Source: Verrucomicrobiota bacterium (GTDB taxonomy: Bacteria > Verrucomicrobiota > Verrucomicrobiia > Limisphaerales > JADLHS01). From it: a stretch of 64,000 nt of DNA. The notes beneath the pieces are model-generated. The model was not told where the DNA came from. It saw only the letters and a list, made by a program, of their open reading frames with translations, and searched no databases. Every line of letters starts with the position of its first letter. The stretch's first letter is position 1. Positions 51,562 through 60,939 of the stretch are shown piece by piece. The position numbers and the translations under genes are program-made. Where the stretch lies: positions 1 to 64,000 of the forward strand of contig JABFSR010000086.1 in NCBI GenBank assembly GCA_013140495.1. Direction: 5' to 3'.

Positions 51562-52506
51562 ATGAAAACAATTCTGCATCTGTTAATCGTATTCGGTTTT
51601 CTGGTTTGCAACTCGTCGCACGCCGAAACAATTCGTATCTCATTTTTGAATGACAGCGGCGTCTTGAAAGAAACAACAGAACTGCTAAAGAAAAGCGGCT
51701 GTAGAAATGACGGCGTTGCCGCATTTCGGAAAGCAGTCGAACGCTACTATTCAATTCCATTTGAGTTGGACTTAAGCAAATTCCCTCAGGTTCAACATGG
51801 ATTCTATTCCTTCCAATCCTCGACGCAAATACTGGCCTTATTGCCGCACGCGCTGCGCCTGACTCCTCATCCATGGGAGTTCAACTGCTTTGATACGGTA
51901 ATCGTCGCCAGCGCAGGCCAGTTGCAAGTAAGTTTGTCTCCGAATGACATATCTGGAGTGTTCCTTGCTCCACAGATGACCACAAACTTCGCGCTGCTGA
52001 ATTTGCCGGTGGCGACGGCAAGAGACGCGTTTGATTTCAGCGTCCCAGCTTGGTATCGGGAGGTGTCTCAGGGCTTCATCCCCAAGTCGATGATTGACGC
52101 ACGCATAAATCTAATCGCGGCACTGTATGGTAACTACGTTCTTCCTGCGTCAACAACCGAGGATAAGCTGAACGATGCAGTCTTAAGCACACTGCGTGTG
52201 AACTGGAAGCGTCAAGCCATAACATTCCCAGCGAAGTTCGAAGTTATTTCATGTCATGCGGTTCATCTGCCGAGCCATCAATTCACCACTCTCCACGCTG
52301 GCTTGCTGTTCACCCTTAGCAAAGGTTACTCCTATCTCGAAAAGGACAGCGGGAATGGCCCATTTGTGCGGCTTGATTTTGATAACAAATCTGACTTGGT
52401 CGCTTGGCTCTCGTCCAAGTTTGACAGGCAAGAAAATGAGGGAGGCAGATATCGCTTTGCCACGTTCAATGATACGAAGATTGAAGCACTCCGGCTCGAT
52501 CATTAA
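51562..52506 (+). CDS. Hypothetical secreted protein
   Basis: Signal peptide MKTILHLLIVFGFLVCNSSHAE; no recognised family. Confidence 0.6.
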   Translation: MKTILHLLIVFGFLVCNSSHAETIRISFLNDSGVLKETTELLKKSGCRNDGVAAFRKAVERYYSIPFELDLSKFPQVQHGFYSFQSSTQILALLPHALRLTPHPWEFNCFDTVIVASAGQLQVSLSPNDISGVFLAPQMTTNFALLNLPVATARDAFDFSVPAWYREVSQGFIPKSMIDARINLIAALYGNYVLPASTTEDKLNDAVLSTLRVNWKRQAITFPAKFEVISCHAVHLPSHQFTTLHAGLLFTLSKGYSYLEKDSGNGPFVRLDFDNKSDLVAWLSSKFDRQENEGGRYRFATFNDTKIEALRLDH

Positions 52507-52532
52507 ACGCCAGAGGTTGAGGCCGCCAACTA

Positions 52533-53492
52533 CTATCTGAACTGTAGGTGTGTTTGAAGTTCCTCCCAGGACTCCGGAGTCAGCGGCGCAATACGATAAA
52601 TGCTTTCAACCATCGGTTCAGCGCTGTGCGAACGACGAGCACGGTTCAGCCAGCGATGATCGAGCGGCTCTGAGAGCAACTCCAGCGTGTTGGCGGCAAT
52701 CGTCGTTTCCTCCTTCTCGCCGGTGGCGTGACCGACACCAACATAAAATCCCGCAAGCAACAGCGTGACGCGCATGATGGTGCTGCGCGAATAGGTGGGC
52801 ATCGCACACGGACGTTGCGGGTCGAGCAGTTGAAACAGGTTCGTGAACAGCGGCAGCGTCCACATCGCCGGGTTCTTCGCCGGTGAAAAGGCGTCGAACA
52901 AAATGGCGTGGGGCGGAGCGCCGAGCACCGGTTCGACGGGTCTGGGTTGGAGTTCAAGCTTTAGCTTGTCCGGGGAGCAAGCTGAAGCTTGAACTCCAAC
53001 GTGCCGATTCGGAGATCGGCGCTCCACCGCTTGCGTCAACAACGTCGGGAAATCTCCCAGATGGAATTGCCAGTTCACCTCGTGCGCGCCATCGGTGAAC
53101 TGGACGGCGTGTTGGTTGAGAATCGCCTCGGCATGTTTTTCATACTCGCCGAAGTAGCCCAGTTCACGGGCGTTTTGCAGGGCGAACTTGATCGGCTCGA
53201 TTGTGTTGTCAAAGCTGACGAGCCTGATCGGACATGGAAACTCCCGAGCGGCACGCAGGACGGTGAGTGCATTGGCGGCTGCACCCAAACCGACATCCCA
53301 GATCACAAATTCTCCGACGTGATCCCCGAGCCTTTCACGCAGCCGGAGTTGGTTGACATAAAGCGCCTCCGCCTCTGCGACGGGCCCAATGACCGGGTGA
53401 AATGTTTCTCCGTAAGCGAGGGAGTGGAGGCTGTGAGTGCCGTTGGTGAGTTGCACCAACTGATAACCTTCGCCTCCCGCCGGACCTCTCAC
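52533..53492 (-). CDS. MnmD-like SAM-dependent methyltransferase (DUF752)
   Basis: Rossmann DVGLGAAANAL, ILFDAFSPAKNPAMWT motif; contains in-frame REP insertion. Confidence 0.8.
   Translation of the reverse strand: MRGPAGGEGYQLVQLTNGTHSLHSLAYGETFHPVIGPVAEAEALYVNQLRLRERLGDHVGEFVIWDVGLGAAANALTVLRAAREFPCPIRLVSFDNTIEPIKFALQNARELGYFGEYEKHAEAILNQHAVQFTDGAHEVNWQFHLGDFPTLLTQAVERRSPNRHVGVQASACSPDKLKLELQPRPVEPVLGAPPHAILFDAFSPAKNPAMWTLPLFTNLFQLLDPQRPCAMPTYSRSTIMRVTLLLAGFYVGVGHATGEKEETTIAANTLELLSEPLDHRWLNRARRSHSAEPMVESIYRIAPLTPESWEELQTHLQFR
52915..53025. repeat. Outer inverted REP pair (GGAGCGCCGAT family), interrupted by a nested REP pair
   Basis: GGAGCGCCGA...TCGGCGCTCC; right half reverse-strand GGAG-C-GCCGAT-CTCCGA-ATCGGC. 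Confidence 0.75.
52946..53000. repeat. Inner inverted REP pair (GTTGGAGTTCAAGCT family)
   Basis: GGAG-TT-CAAGCT-TT-AGCTTG and reverse-strand GGAG-TT-CAAGCT-TC-AGCTTG. Confidence 0.92.
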
Positions 53493-54577
53493 AGCTGAGC
53501 CATCGCCTTGTCCAGCGCGGCGTAGAGTTGGTTCATGGTGGCTTCCGTTTCGTCGCCCATGTTGGAGAGCCGGAAGGTCGTGCCCTTGATTTTTCCGTAG
53601 CCGCCGTCAATCAGGAAGCCCTGTTCTTTCACGAGCTTCTGGAGCTTGGCCACGTCCACGGTGCGACCGCCCGGCTTCGCGCCGTTGTTGACGCAGGTGA
53701 GCGTGACGGACTCGAAACCCTTTTCCGGAAACAGCGTGAAGCCATGCTTCACCGCCCAGTCGCGCGTCATTTGGTTCGTCTTCTTGTGACGGGCGTAACG
53801 ATTCTCCAAGCCTTCGGTGAAAAACTCATCAAGCTTTGAATTCAGTGCGTACGTGTGCGAAATGCTCGGCGTGCTGGGCGTCATGCTTTGCTCGGCGTTC
53901 TTCTGAAACTCGACGAAGTCAAAATAGTAACCGCGATCCTTGATCGTCGCTGCTTTCGCGAGCGCGGCTGGCGAACATGTGAACACCGCGAAACCGGGAG
54001 GCAAGGCAAAGGCTTTCTGCGTTCCTGCAAGAAGAACATCAATGCCCAGTTCATCAAACTTGATCGGCAGCGCAGTCATGGAACTCACCGAGTCCACAAT
54101 GAACATCACGTCGGGATATTTCCTCTTGAGCGCGGCGATCTCGGCCAACGGACTCATCGTGCCGGTGGACGTTTCGTTGTGGATAAGAGTGAGTGCATCG
54201 TATTCGCCGGTGGCGAGTTTCTTGTCAATCGCCTCGGCGCGGATGGGCGAGCCCCATTCCACCTGCAAGCCATCGGCTTGTTTGCCGCAACGCCTGGACA
54301 CATCGAGCCACTTGTCCGAGAACGCGCCGCACATGCAGTTCAAAACTTTCTTGGAGACCAGATTGCGGATCGAGCCTTCCATCACGCCCCAGGCACTGGA
54401 CGTGGAAAGATAAACAAGCTGTTTGGTGGAGAGCAGTTGCTGGAGTTGCGGTTGAATTTTCGCGACGAGGTCCTTGTAACCCTGGCCGCGATGGCCGATC
54501 ATCGGCGCGCAAAACGCCTTGTAGGTTTTCTCGCTGACTTCGACCGGTCCCGGAATGTGCAGTTTGATGTGTCCCAT
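53489..54577 (-). CDS. Class V aminotransferase (alanine-glyoxylate/serine type)
   Basis: HIPGPVEVSEKTYKAF, PDVMFIVDSVSSMTALPIKFDELGIDVLLAGTQKAFALPPG. Confidence 0.88.
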   Translation of the reverse strand: MGHIKLHIPGPVEVSEKTYKAFCAPMIGHRGQGYKDLVAKIQPQLQQLLSTKQLVYLSTSSAWGVMEGSIRNLVSKKVLNCMCGAFSDKWLDVSRRCGKQADGLQVEWGSPIRAEAIDKKLATGEYDALTLIHNETSTGTMSPLAEIAALKRKYPDVMFIVDSVSSMTALPIKFDELGIDVLLAGTQKAFALPPGFAVFTCSPAALAKAATIKDRGYYFDFVEFQKNAEQSMTPSTPSISHTYALNSKLDEFFTEGLENRYARHKKTNQMTRDWAVKHGFTLFPEKGFESVTLTCVNNGAKPGGRTVDVAKLQKLVKEQGFLIDGGYGKIKGTTFRLSNMGDETEATMNQLYAALDKAMAQL

Positions 54578-54723
54578 AGAAGCCTGCATTTTCTCAAATG
54601 CGTCGCTCAACGCAAGCATGCGCTGGCTGATCGCGCCGCTTATTTGTGTAAATGCGAACTGCCCATCGGGGCAACTTCACCTGTCGTCTTGCCCGCTTTT
54701 CTGCATCAAAGTAATCTCGAAAC

Positions 54724-55566
54724 ATGGTTGACACGAAAATCCCGGATGCGCCTCGATCCATCACCAGGGGCAGCACGCTCAAGGACCTGCTGGACCGGGA
54801 GGCGATTGATTGTCTGGTGCTCAACGTCGGGCGTGTGTATCGGCGCTTTGATGGCGCGTCCTTCCGTCGCGCGGCTTTGCGAGGATTGAAGCCGCTCGGA
54901 ATTCTTCAGCGCGGTCAACATCTGGCGTCCGCTCTCAGAGAACATCTGCCGGAACGTTACGAGTCGGCTGCGGAGGTGTTGATTCGTTCGCTTGGACCGC
55001 CGCTGGATGGCACGGATGAATTTGGACTCGCACCATTTTTCTATCTGCCGCACGTATGCTTTGTCGGCGCGTACGGCGTGGATGCAAAGCACAACGGCGG
55101 CGATGATCCGTTTGAAACGTCCATGAAGGCGCAACACGAACTGACGCGTCGGTTCAGCGCGGAGTTTTCGATGCGCGCCTTTCTCCTGCACGATCCGAAA
55201 CGAACGCTGGCGCGGTTGATGAAGTGGACGCGTGATCCCAGCCCGCATGTGCGACGACTTTGTTCGGAAGGCGCGCGTCCGCGATTGCCGTGGGCGGTTC
55301 GCATTCCGGCGTTCATCGCGGACCCTCGTCCTGTGTTGCCGATTCTGGAAGCACTCAAGGACGACCCGGAACTTTACGTGCGACGCAGCGTGGCCAATCA
55401 CGTAGGCGACATCGCGAAAAATCATCCCAAGCTCGCGTTTGAAATCTGCGAACGCTGGCTGGAGAGCGCCTCAACCGAGCGGCGCTGGGTGATCCGCCAT
55501 GCACTCCGGCATCCGGCCAAGAAGGGCGTTGCAGCAGCGGCACGCTTGCGCAAACGCGCAGCTTGA
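54724..55566 (+). CDS. AlkD-like DNA alkylation repair / HEAT-repeat protein
   Basis: WTRDPSPHVRRLCSEGARPRLPWA...ALKDDPELYVRRSVANHVGDIAKNHP. Confidence 0.82.
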   Translation: MVDTKIPDAPRSITRGSTLKDLLDREAIDCLVLNVGRVYRRFDGASFRRAALRGLKPLGILQRGQHLASALREHLPERYESAAEVLIRSLGPPLDGTDEFGLAPFFYLPHVCFVGAYGVDAKHNGGDDPFETSMKAQHELTRRFSAEFSMRAFLLHDPKRTLARLMKWTRDPSPHVRRLCSEGARPRLPWAVRIPAFIADPRPVLPILEALKDDPELYVRRSVANHVGDIAKNHPKLAFEICERWLESASTERRWVIRHALRHPAKKGVAAAARLRKRAA

Positions 55567-55709
55567 GGGCCGGCGGCACGTCCGTCTGCTCCAGCTCGAC
55601 CAAGTTGTCGTGCAGTTTAATACAGCCGGCAATAAATTCCCGACTGAAATCCCTTTCCAGTTTTTTTGCGCCTTTGCCTCTTTGCCTCTTTGCGTTAAAT
55701 CTTTGCCCG

Positions 55710-56855
55710 ATGTTTGAACTTCTGAAGACTGACACGCGCACTAAGGCCCGGATGGGTCGCCTGACCACCGCACACGGTGTCGTGGAAACGCCCGTGTACA
55801 TGCCCGTGGGCACGCAAGGCAGCGTGAAGGCGATTGACCCGCGCGAATTGCACGAGATGAACACCCAGATCATTCTCGGCAACACCTACCATCTCAATCT
55901 TCGACCCGGGCTCGATGTCATCCGCGCCGCCGGCGGATTGCACAAGTTTATCAACTGGCACAAACCCATTCTCACGGACAGCGGCGGCTTTCAGGTGTTC
56001 AGCCTGGCAAAGATTCGCAAAATCAAAACGCACGGGGTGGAATTTCGTTCGCACCTGGACGGTTCGCTGCTCTTTCTCGGACCGAAGGAGGCGATGGAAA
56101 TCCAGCGGACGCTTGGCTCTGACATCGCCATGGTTTTTGACGAATGTCCGCCGCACGATGCGCCCGCCAAGGAGCAACGCCTTGCCGTTGAGCGCACGAT
56201 TCGTTGGGCACGCGAATGCCGGGAACAGCCGCGCTCAGACGGACAACTGGTGTTCGGCATCTGCCAGGGCGGGAGCAATCCGGCGCTGCGCGAAGAATGT
56301 GCAAAGGCCATTGTAGCGATGGATTTCGACGGCTATGCCATCGGCGGCGTAAGCGTTGGCGAACCTGAGCCGGAAATGATGAAGGCCGTGGAACTCGCCG
56401 AGCCGCACCTGCCCGCGCACAAAGCGCGTTACGCGATGGGACTCGGCACGCCGGCACAGATGGTGGAACTGATCGCCCGTGGCGTGGACATGTTTGATTG
56501 CGTGCTTCCAACGCGCGTCGCCCGTAATGGAACGGCCTACACAAGGAAGGGGGCAATCGGTTTGAAAGGCGCCGGCTACAAGCTGGACTTCGGGCCCATC
56601 GAGGAAGGATGCGAGTGTTTTGCGTGTCGTCATTTCACCCGCGCGTATCTGCGTCATCTGCTGCGGGCCAACGAAATTCTCGGCCTGCGCATGTTGAGCG
56701 TTCACAACTCCCACATGTACATAAAGGTCATGGAAGATGCGCGAGATGCGATTGCTGCTGGATCGTTCGCGGACTTTCATCGTGAATTCATCGCGGGCTT
56801 TGTACCGTCGCAACGCATTCTTTCCGCACGAGCGGCGGCCAAACTGGAGCGCTAG
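55710..56855 (+). CDS. tgt: Queuine tRNA-ribosyltransferase
   Basis: ILGNTYHLNLRPG, LTDSGGFQVFSL, ARNGTAYTRKG, HNSHMYIKVMEDAR. Confidence 0.96.
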   Translation: MFELLKTDTRTKARMGRLTTAHGVVETPVYMPVGTQGSVKAIDPRELHEMNTQIILGNTYHLNLRPGLDVIRAAGGLHKFINWHKPILTDSGGFQVFSLAKIRKIKTHGVEFRSHLDGSLLFLGPKEAMEIQRTLGSDIAMVFDECPPHDAPAKEQRLAVERTIRWARECREQPRSDGQLVFGICQGGSNPALREECAKAIVAMDFDGYAIGGVSVGEPEPEMMKAVELAEPHLPAHKARYAMGLGTPAQMVELIARGVDMFDCVLPTRVARNGTAYTRKGAIGLKGAGYKLDFGPIEEGCECFACRHFTRAYLRHLLRANEILGLRMLSVHNSHMYIKVMEDARDAIAAGSFADFHREFIAGFVPSQRILSARAAAKLER

Positions 56856-56868
56856 GAAAGCGCGATAA

Positions 56869-57765
56869 CTAAACCACGAACTTCGGCTCAAACAAAGGTG
56901 CAAACCCGTGCTTCCGGAGCAGTTCAATAAACTTCGCGATGCCGCGTTTCTCGTCCGCGCCGAGGTGATAGTGGATGTGCCAGCCAAAATAATCCTTCCG
57001 GAATTCCTCGGTGTATTCCGTCCGGTCGCGGATGATCTGATCCAGCGTATCAATTCCGAAGTCGCGCGCTTCGCGAAGCTGACGACGGAGTTCAGGCGTA
57101 TGAACTCCACGTCGCAGCGCCCATACGGCGTAAACGAAAGGCAGTTTTGTTAACTCCGACCATGCCTCTCCCAGATCAAAAATCTCATGCTTGGGGTTTG
57201 AAAACACAAAATCGAGCGCTGCGTCACCGATGAGCAGGACGAAATCTTTTTCAGCGGCAGTTGCGTAGTCCACCAGCGACTTGAACTCCGGTTTCAGCCC
57301 TCGTTCAGCCAGCAACACTTTCATCAACGTCACGCTGGTCAGTGATGCTGTGTCGCAGAAAACCTCTTTCGCTTCTTCGAGCGGCTTTCGATGGGCGAGA
57401 AAAACACTCTTCACTTCACCAAGCGAGGCAACGGCTATTCCATCCAGCACGTCATATCTGTCGTTGAACAAAACCTCGACGATGCTCACGAGCGCGGCGT
57501 CCAGTTCATCGCGCCGCAACATTTCGGCGAGGGCGGATGGCGGGGCGAATTTTATTTCCTCCTCCAGGCCGCGCGTGAGGGGCACGGCGTTGAGGGCGCG
57601 AACCGAACCCACACGGAAAGGCGCAAGCGAACCTTGCAGGCCAAACTCCCGCTCGCGGTTTGCATTGATTTGATCGCGCTCCAACCGGCGTGCGAGGACA
57701 TCCGGCGTCTCGGGCGCAACCATGCGAAGCTTGGGTGATGAATCGGGGTTCGACATCGGCGACAC
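56869..57765 (-). CDS. mqnA: Menaquinone biosynthesis protein MqnA-like (futalosine pathway)
   Basis: FRVGSVRALNAVPLTRGLE, LDAALVSIVEVL, LIGDAALDFVF. Confidence 0.82.
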   Translation of the reverse strand: MSPMSNPDSSPKLRMVAPETPDVLARRLERDQINANREREFGLQGSLAPFRVGSVRALNAVPLTRGLEEEIKFAPPSALAEMLRRDELDAALVSIVEVLFNDRYDVLDGIAVASLGEVKSVFLAHRKPLEEAKEVFCDTASLTSVTLMKVLLAERGLKPEFKSLVDYATAAEKDFVLLIGDAALDFVFSNPKHEIFDLGEAWSELTKLPFVYAVWALRRGVHTPELRRQLREARDFGIDTLDQIIRDRTEYTEEFRKDYFGWHIHYHLGADEKRGIAKFIELLRKHGFAPLFEPKFVV

Positions 57766-57783
57766 GCTAATCCGCCTCGGAGT

Positions 57784-58524
57784 TCACGTCACTCCAAGAA
57801 TTGTTCCCAGAAACTCCGAAATGAACGCGTTCGCGGGCCGGGTGCGGATTTCCTGGGGTGTACCGATTTGCTCGATGCGACCGTGGTTCATGACGGCGAC
57901 GCGGTTTCCAAGTGCCATCGCCTCGGCCAGATCATGTGTGACGTGAAGCATCGCCACGCCAAGCTCGCGCCTGATGCGCAGGATTTCCTCACGCAGACGC
58001 GCACGCAACAGTGCGTCGAGCTGGGAAAGAGGTTCATCCAGAAGAAGCACGCGAGGTCGCCGGATCAAAGCGCGGCCAAGTGCCACGCGTTGACGTTCAC
58101 CACCAGAAAGCGCGGCAGGACGCCGATCCAATAGTTCAGTGATGTGGAGTAACGCGGCCATTTCGCTGACGCGACCGGCAATTTCCGTCCGATGGACGCC
58201 ACGCAACTTCAACCCGAACGCTATGTTTTCCCGCGCGGTCATGTGAGGAAAGAGCGCGTGGCTTTGGAAAACCATGGCTACATCGCGCGCAGCTGGAGGC
58301 ACAGCGTTGGCAGCCTTGCCATCAAGCAGGATATTTCCTGAGTCAGCGGTCTCAAGTCCGGCAATCAATCGGAGCGTGGTGCTCTTGCCGCAACCAGATG
58401 GGCCAACGAGTGCGAGCAGTTCATTCTCTTCGATCGTGAACGACACGTTTTCAACGGCGCGGATGGTTTTGCCGTCCGCCCCGCGAAAATCTTTCGTCAC
58501 GTTCTCCAACGCCACACGCGGCAT
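57784..58524 (-). CDS. ABC transporter ATP-binding protein (PotA/UgpC-like)
   Basis: VGPSGCGKSTTLRLIAGLE Walker A, LSGGERQRVALGRAL signature; start at MPRVALENVTKDF. Confidence 0.92.
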   Translation of the reverse strand: MPRVALENVTKDFRGADGKTIRAVENVSFTIEENELLALVGPSGCGKSTTLRLIAGLETADSGNILLDGKAANAVPPAARDVAMVFQSHALFPHMTARENIAFGLKLRGVHRTEIAGRVSEMAALLHITELLDRRPAALSGGERQRVALGRALIRRPRVLLLDEPLSQLDALLRARLREEILRIRRELGVAMLHVTHDLAEAMALGNRVAVMNHGRIEQIGTPQEIRTRPANAFISEFLGTILGVT

Positions 58525-58683
58525 TGTCAGATTGTTGGTGTTGATAACGTCGAAGTCGAGGCGGAAGGCTTCGCAGTTCGCCAGCAACCACGCCCCCCGC
58601 AACTCGCGGCTTGTATTCATGGCCTGGAAACTTATTCTGCGCACATCAACGCGTCGTCCGTGGCTGGTGGCGACGTTCCCGAA

Positions 58684-59373
58684 ATGAGCAATCAACGCAA
58701 GACATGGCTCTCGTTTGACGAGATGCGCAAGGCCGCTGAGGCTGGTGACGCGCAGGCCCAATGTTATATCGGCGTCTCCTACCAGACCGGCCAGGGTCTC
58801 CAGCAGGATTATCAGGAGGCCGTGAAGTGGTTTCGGCGATCCGCTGAACAGAACGATCCGGTCGCACAATGTTACCTCGGATTTTGCTTCATGGCCGGTC
58901 AAGGTGTGGCTCAGGAATTCGGCGAGGCGGCGCGATGGTTCCGCGAAGCCGCCGAACAGGGTGATCCCGCAGCCCAGTTCAATCTTGGGATGCTTTACGA
59001 AACCGGCCAGGGTGTTCCCCAGAATTACGCCGAGGCCGTGAAGTGGTATCACGCAGCAGCCGAACGGGGTGAACCGCAGGCGCAGTTCAATCTTGGTGTG
59101 TTCTACGAACAGGGCCATGTCGTCCCGCAAAATTACGAAGAAGCCGTGCGGTGGTATCGCGCGGCGGCGGAACAGGAAGTTGCTCCCGCGCAATGCAATC
59201 TTGGGTTGTGCTACCAAACAGGTCGCGGCGTGCCGGAAAATATGACGGAGGCGGTGAGATGGTTCATCCGCGCCGCCCGCCAGGGCGACAAGACTGCCCA
59301 GCACAATCTCGGCGTCCATTACGCTTCGCAGGAAGCCGCAAACAATCCAACGGATGAATCACAGTCCGGCTGA
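58684..59373 (+). CDS. Sel1-repeat (TPR-like) protein
   Basis: Tandem 36-aa units AQxxLGxxYxxGxGVxQxxxEAxxWxRxAAEQGDP. Confidence 0.92.
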   Translation: MSNQRKTWLSFDEMRKAAEAGDAQAQCYIGVSYQTGQGLQQDYQEAVKWFRRSAEQNDPVAQCYLGFCFMAGQGVAQEFGEAARWFREAAEQGDPAAQFNLGMLYETGQGVPQNYAEAVKWYHAAAERGEPQAQFNLGVFYEQGHVVPQNYEEAVRWYRAAAEQEVAPAQCNLGLCYQTGRGVPENMTEAVRWFIRAARQGDKTAQHNLGVHYASQEAANNPTDESQSG

Positions 59374-59381
59374 GTTGCCTC

Positions 59382-60125
59382 TTAGTCTCCGGAAATCTTC
59401 TTGTTCTTCAACCACCGCAGTCGCGCCTTGACGCCAACACGCGCGCGCCGCTCCAGTTCCTCCAGCTTGGTCCGCGCAGAAGCACGCTTGAGCACGAACA
59501 ACGTGTGCGGCACAGACGTTCGCGAAATGTCCTCGGGCGTTGTGTTTTTGTCATCCACACCCGGCACAAGATCAATGCCCGCCTTGCGAAAAATATGCTG
59601 CACGAACGCCGAGCAATACAGTGAGCGCTCGCGGGACATCACGTTGCCGCGCCCACGCAATCCCTGATGTCGCAACGCCACAAGCGTGCCGACCAGTTCC
59701 CGCAAGGAGTAGCGCATCCGTCCCGCGACCATTTCCAATCCTTCCCGGACAACACGGCCTGCCTGCTCGTCGTTCAATCCGAAATCCAGGACTGCAAGGG
59801 TGGTGTAGAGATTCGCATCAAAGTATTTGTCCACGCGATTTTCCTGCACACCGAGCTGGATATGTTTGCTGAGAAACTGTAGATCGGATTCGATGACCCA
59901 GTGATGAGCGTCCAGCCGCACGCCCTCGAAGATGAATGCGTGTGACCAACTGCCCCAGCGCGCGCGTTCATCAAGATGTCGTTCCGCACGGCGGATGGCC
60001 TGGTCAACCAGCGTGACGCCGCCGGACAACCCCACGCAACCAGGCTGCGCGTGGCGCAGGAGAAATTCCTCGTTCGTCATGTTCTCGACAATGACGGTCT
60101 TGATGGCGGCTGGATTGGTGGCCAT
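59382..60125 (-). CDS. YiiX/NlpC-P60-like permuted papain-fold protein
   Basis: WSHAFIFEGVRLD..VIESDL and SLYCSAFVQHIFRKAGIDL arrangement. Confidence 0.55.
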   Translation of the reverse strand: MATNPAAIKTVIVENMTNEEFLLRHAQPGCVGLSGGVTLVDQAIRRAERHLDERARWGSWSHAFIFEGVRLDAHHWVIESDLQFLSKHIQLGVQENRVDKYFDANLYTTLAVLDFGLNDEQAGRVVREGLEMVAGRMRYSLRELVGTLVALRHQGLRGRGNVMSRERSLYCSAFVQHIFRKAGIDLVPGVDDKNTTPEDISRTSVPHTLFVLKRASARTKLEELERRARVGVKARLRWLKNKKISGD

Positions 60126-60205
60126 GGTTTTGTTCTTTGCGCATTGTGTAGCGGGTTTGGTCTCATGGGGCAAGCATGGTCACCGACATTTTCAATCTTC
60201 GTTCT

Positions 60206-60309
60206 CGCGTGACTTTGGCTTGGCTTCACCACAGATTCGTTCGCACATCACATGAAGAAGAAATCTCAGTGTCCACGCGGCGGACGGTTCGCTTCCGGGC
60301 CGGCCAGAA
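60206..60309 (+). pseudogene. Degenerate duplicate of the argH upstream region and first codons
   Basis: cgcgtgactttg...ttcg...ATG AAG AAG AAA TCT...GGRFASGP parallels 61730..61768 plus 61855..61905 (MKKKSPVSRSGRFTSGP). Confidence 0.6.
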
Positions 60310-60939
60310 ATGAATAGGCTCTTAACATTTTGCCTCGTCCTGCTTGTGGCGTTGGTCACCGGCTGCCCACGGAACAAATATGTTCTCGAATTGACGCCAC
60401 ACGGCGACGCGCTTGAACGGCTGCTGACCTTTCATCGTGAGGATGGGACTGACACCAATGGCGTCCCAAAGTACCAGGATTTTCCAGAAGCCGAACTCAC
60501 AACCATCAAAGCGCTCTATCCTCCTGGCAGCGTCAAAGCGAAAGGCAAACGATATGTTGCCCGATCAGAATTCTCCGGCGCGATGCCGAAGGACGTGGGT
60601 GGCGCGGGGAGCTGGACCAACCTGGCCACATCGCTAGGCAAGGCGACGCTGTATGCAGAACGATTCCGCGGGAATGACGATCTTGCCACCACATCTGGAA
60701 AGAGACTCGAAGCTGCTGATCAATTGACTGACCTCCTGATTGGCTGGAGCAGGCAGGAACTGGGAAAGGAACCACAATACGAGAACCTGCGACGGTTTCT
60801 CAATGTGGACTTCCGCCGCGATTTGAAAAACCTGAGCCTCTATAACTGGGTGGGTGGAATGGCCGGCAATTTTACTCCGAAGGCTCAGGAGGAATTTATC
60901 GTCAGGTTCGGACAGTATCTCATGAGCGCGGTTACTTGA
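60310..60939 (+). CDS. Putative lipoprotein, 209 aa
   Basis: MNRLLTFCLVLLVALVTGC lipobox. Confidence 0.7.
   Translation: MNRLLTFCLVLLVALVTGCPRNKYVLELTPHGDALERLLTFHREDGTDTNGVPKYQDFPEAELTTIKALYPPGSVKAKGKRYVARSEFSGAMPKDVGGAGSWTNLATSLGKATLYAERFRGNDDLATTSGKRLEAADQLTDLLIGWSRQELGKEPQYENLRRFLNVDFRRDLKNLSLYNWVGGMAGNFTPKAQEEFIVRFGQYLMSAVT

Noticed and set aside
58525-59319. N-terminal extension of the ABC ATPase ORF to 511 aa
   Set aside because: Its repeats are the antisense of the Sel1 gene; ATPase domain starts at MPRVALENVTKDF.
58700-59340. Tandem 108-nt DNA repeats considered as a possible array
   Set aside because: They are Sel1 36-aa coding repeats, not CRISPR; no constant repeat/variable spacer structure.
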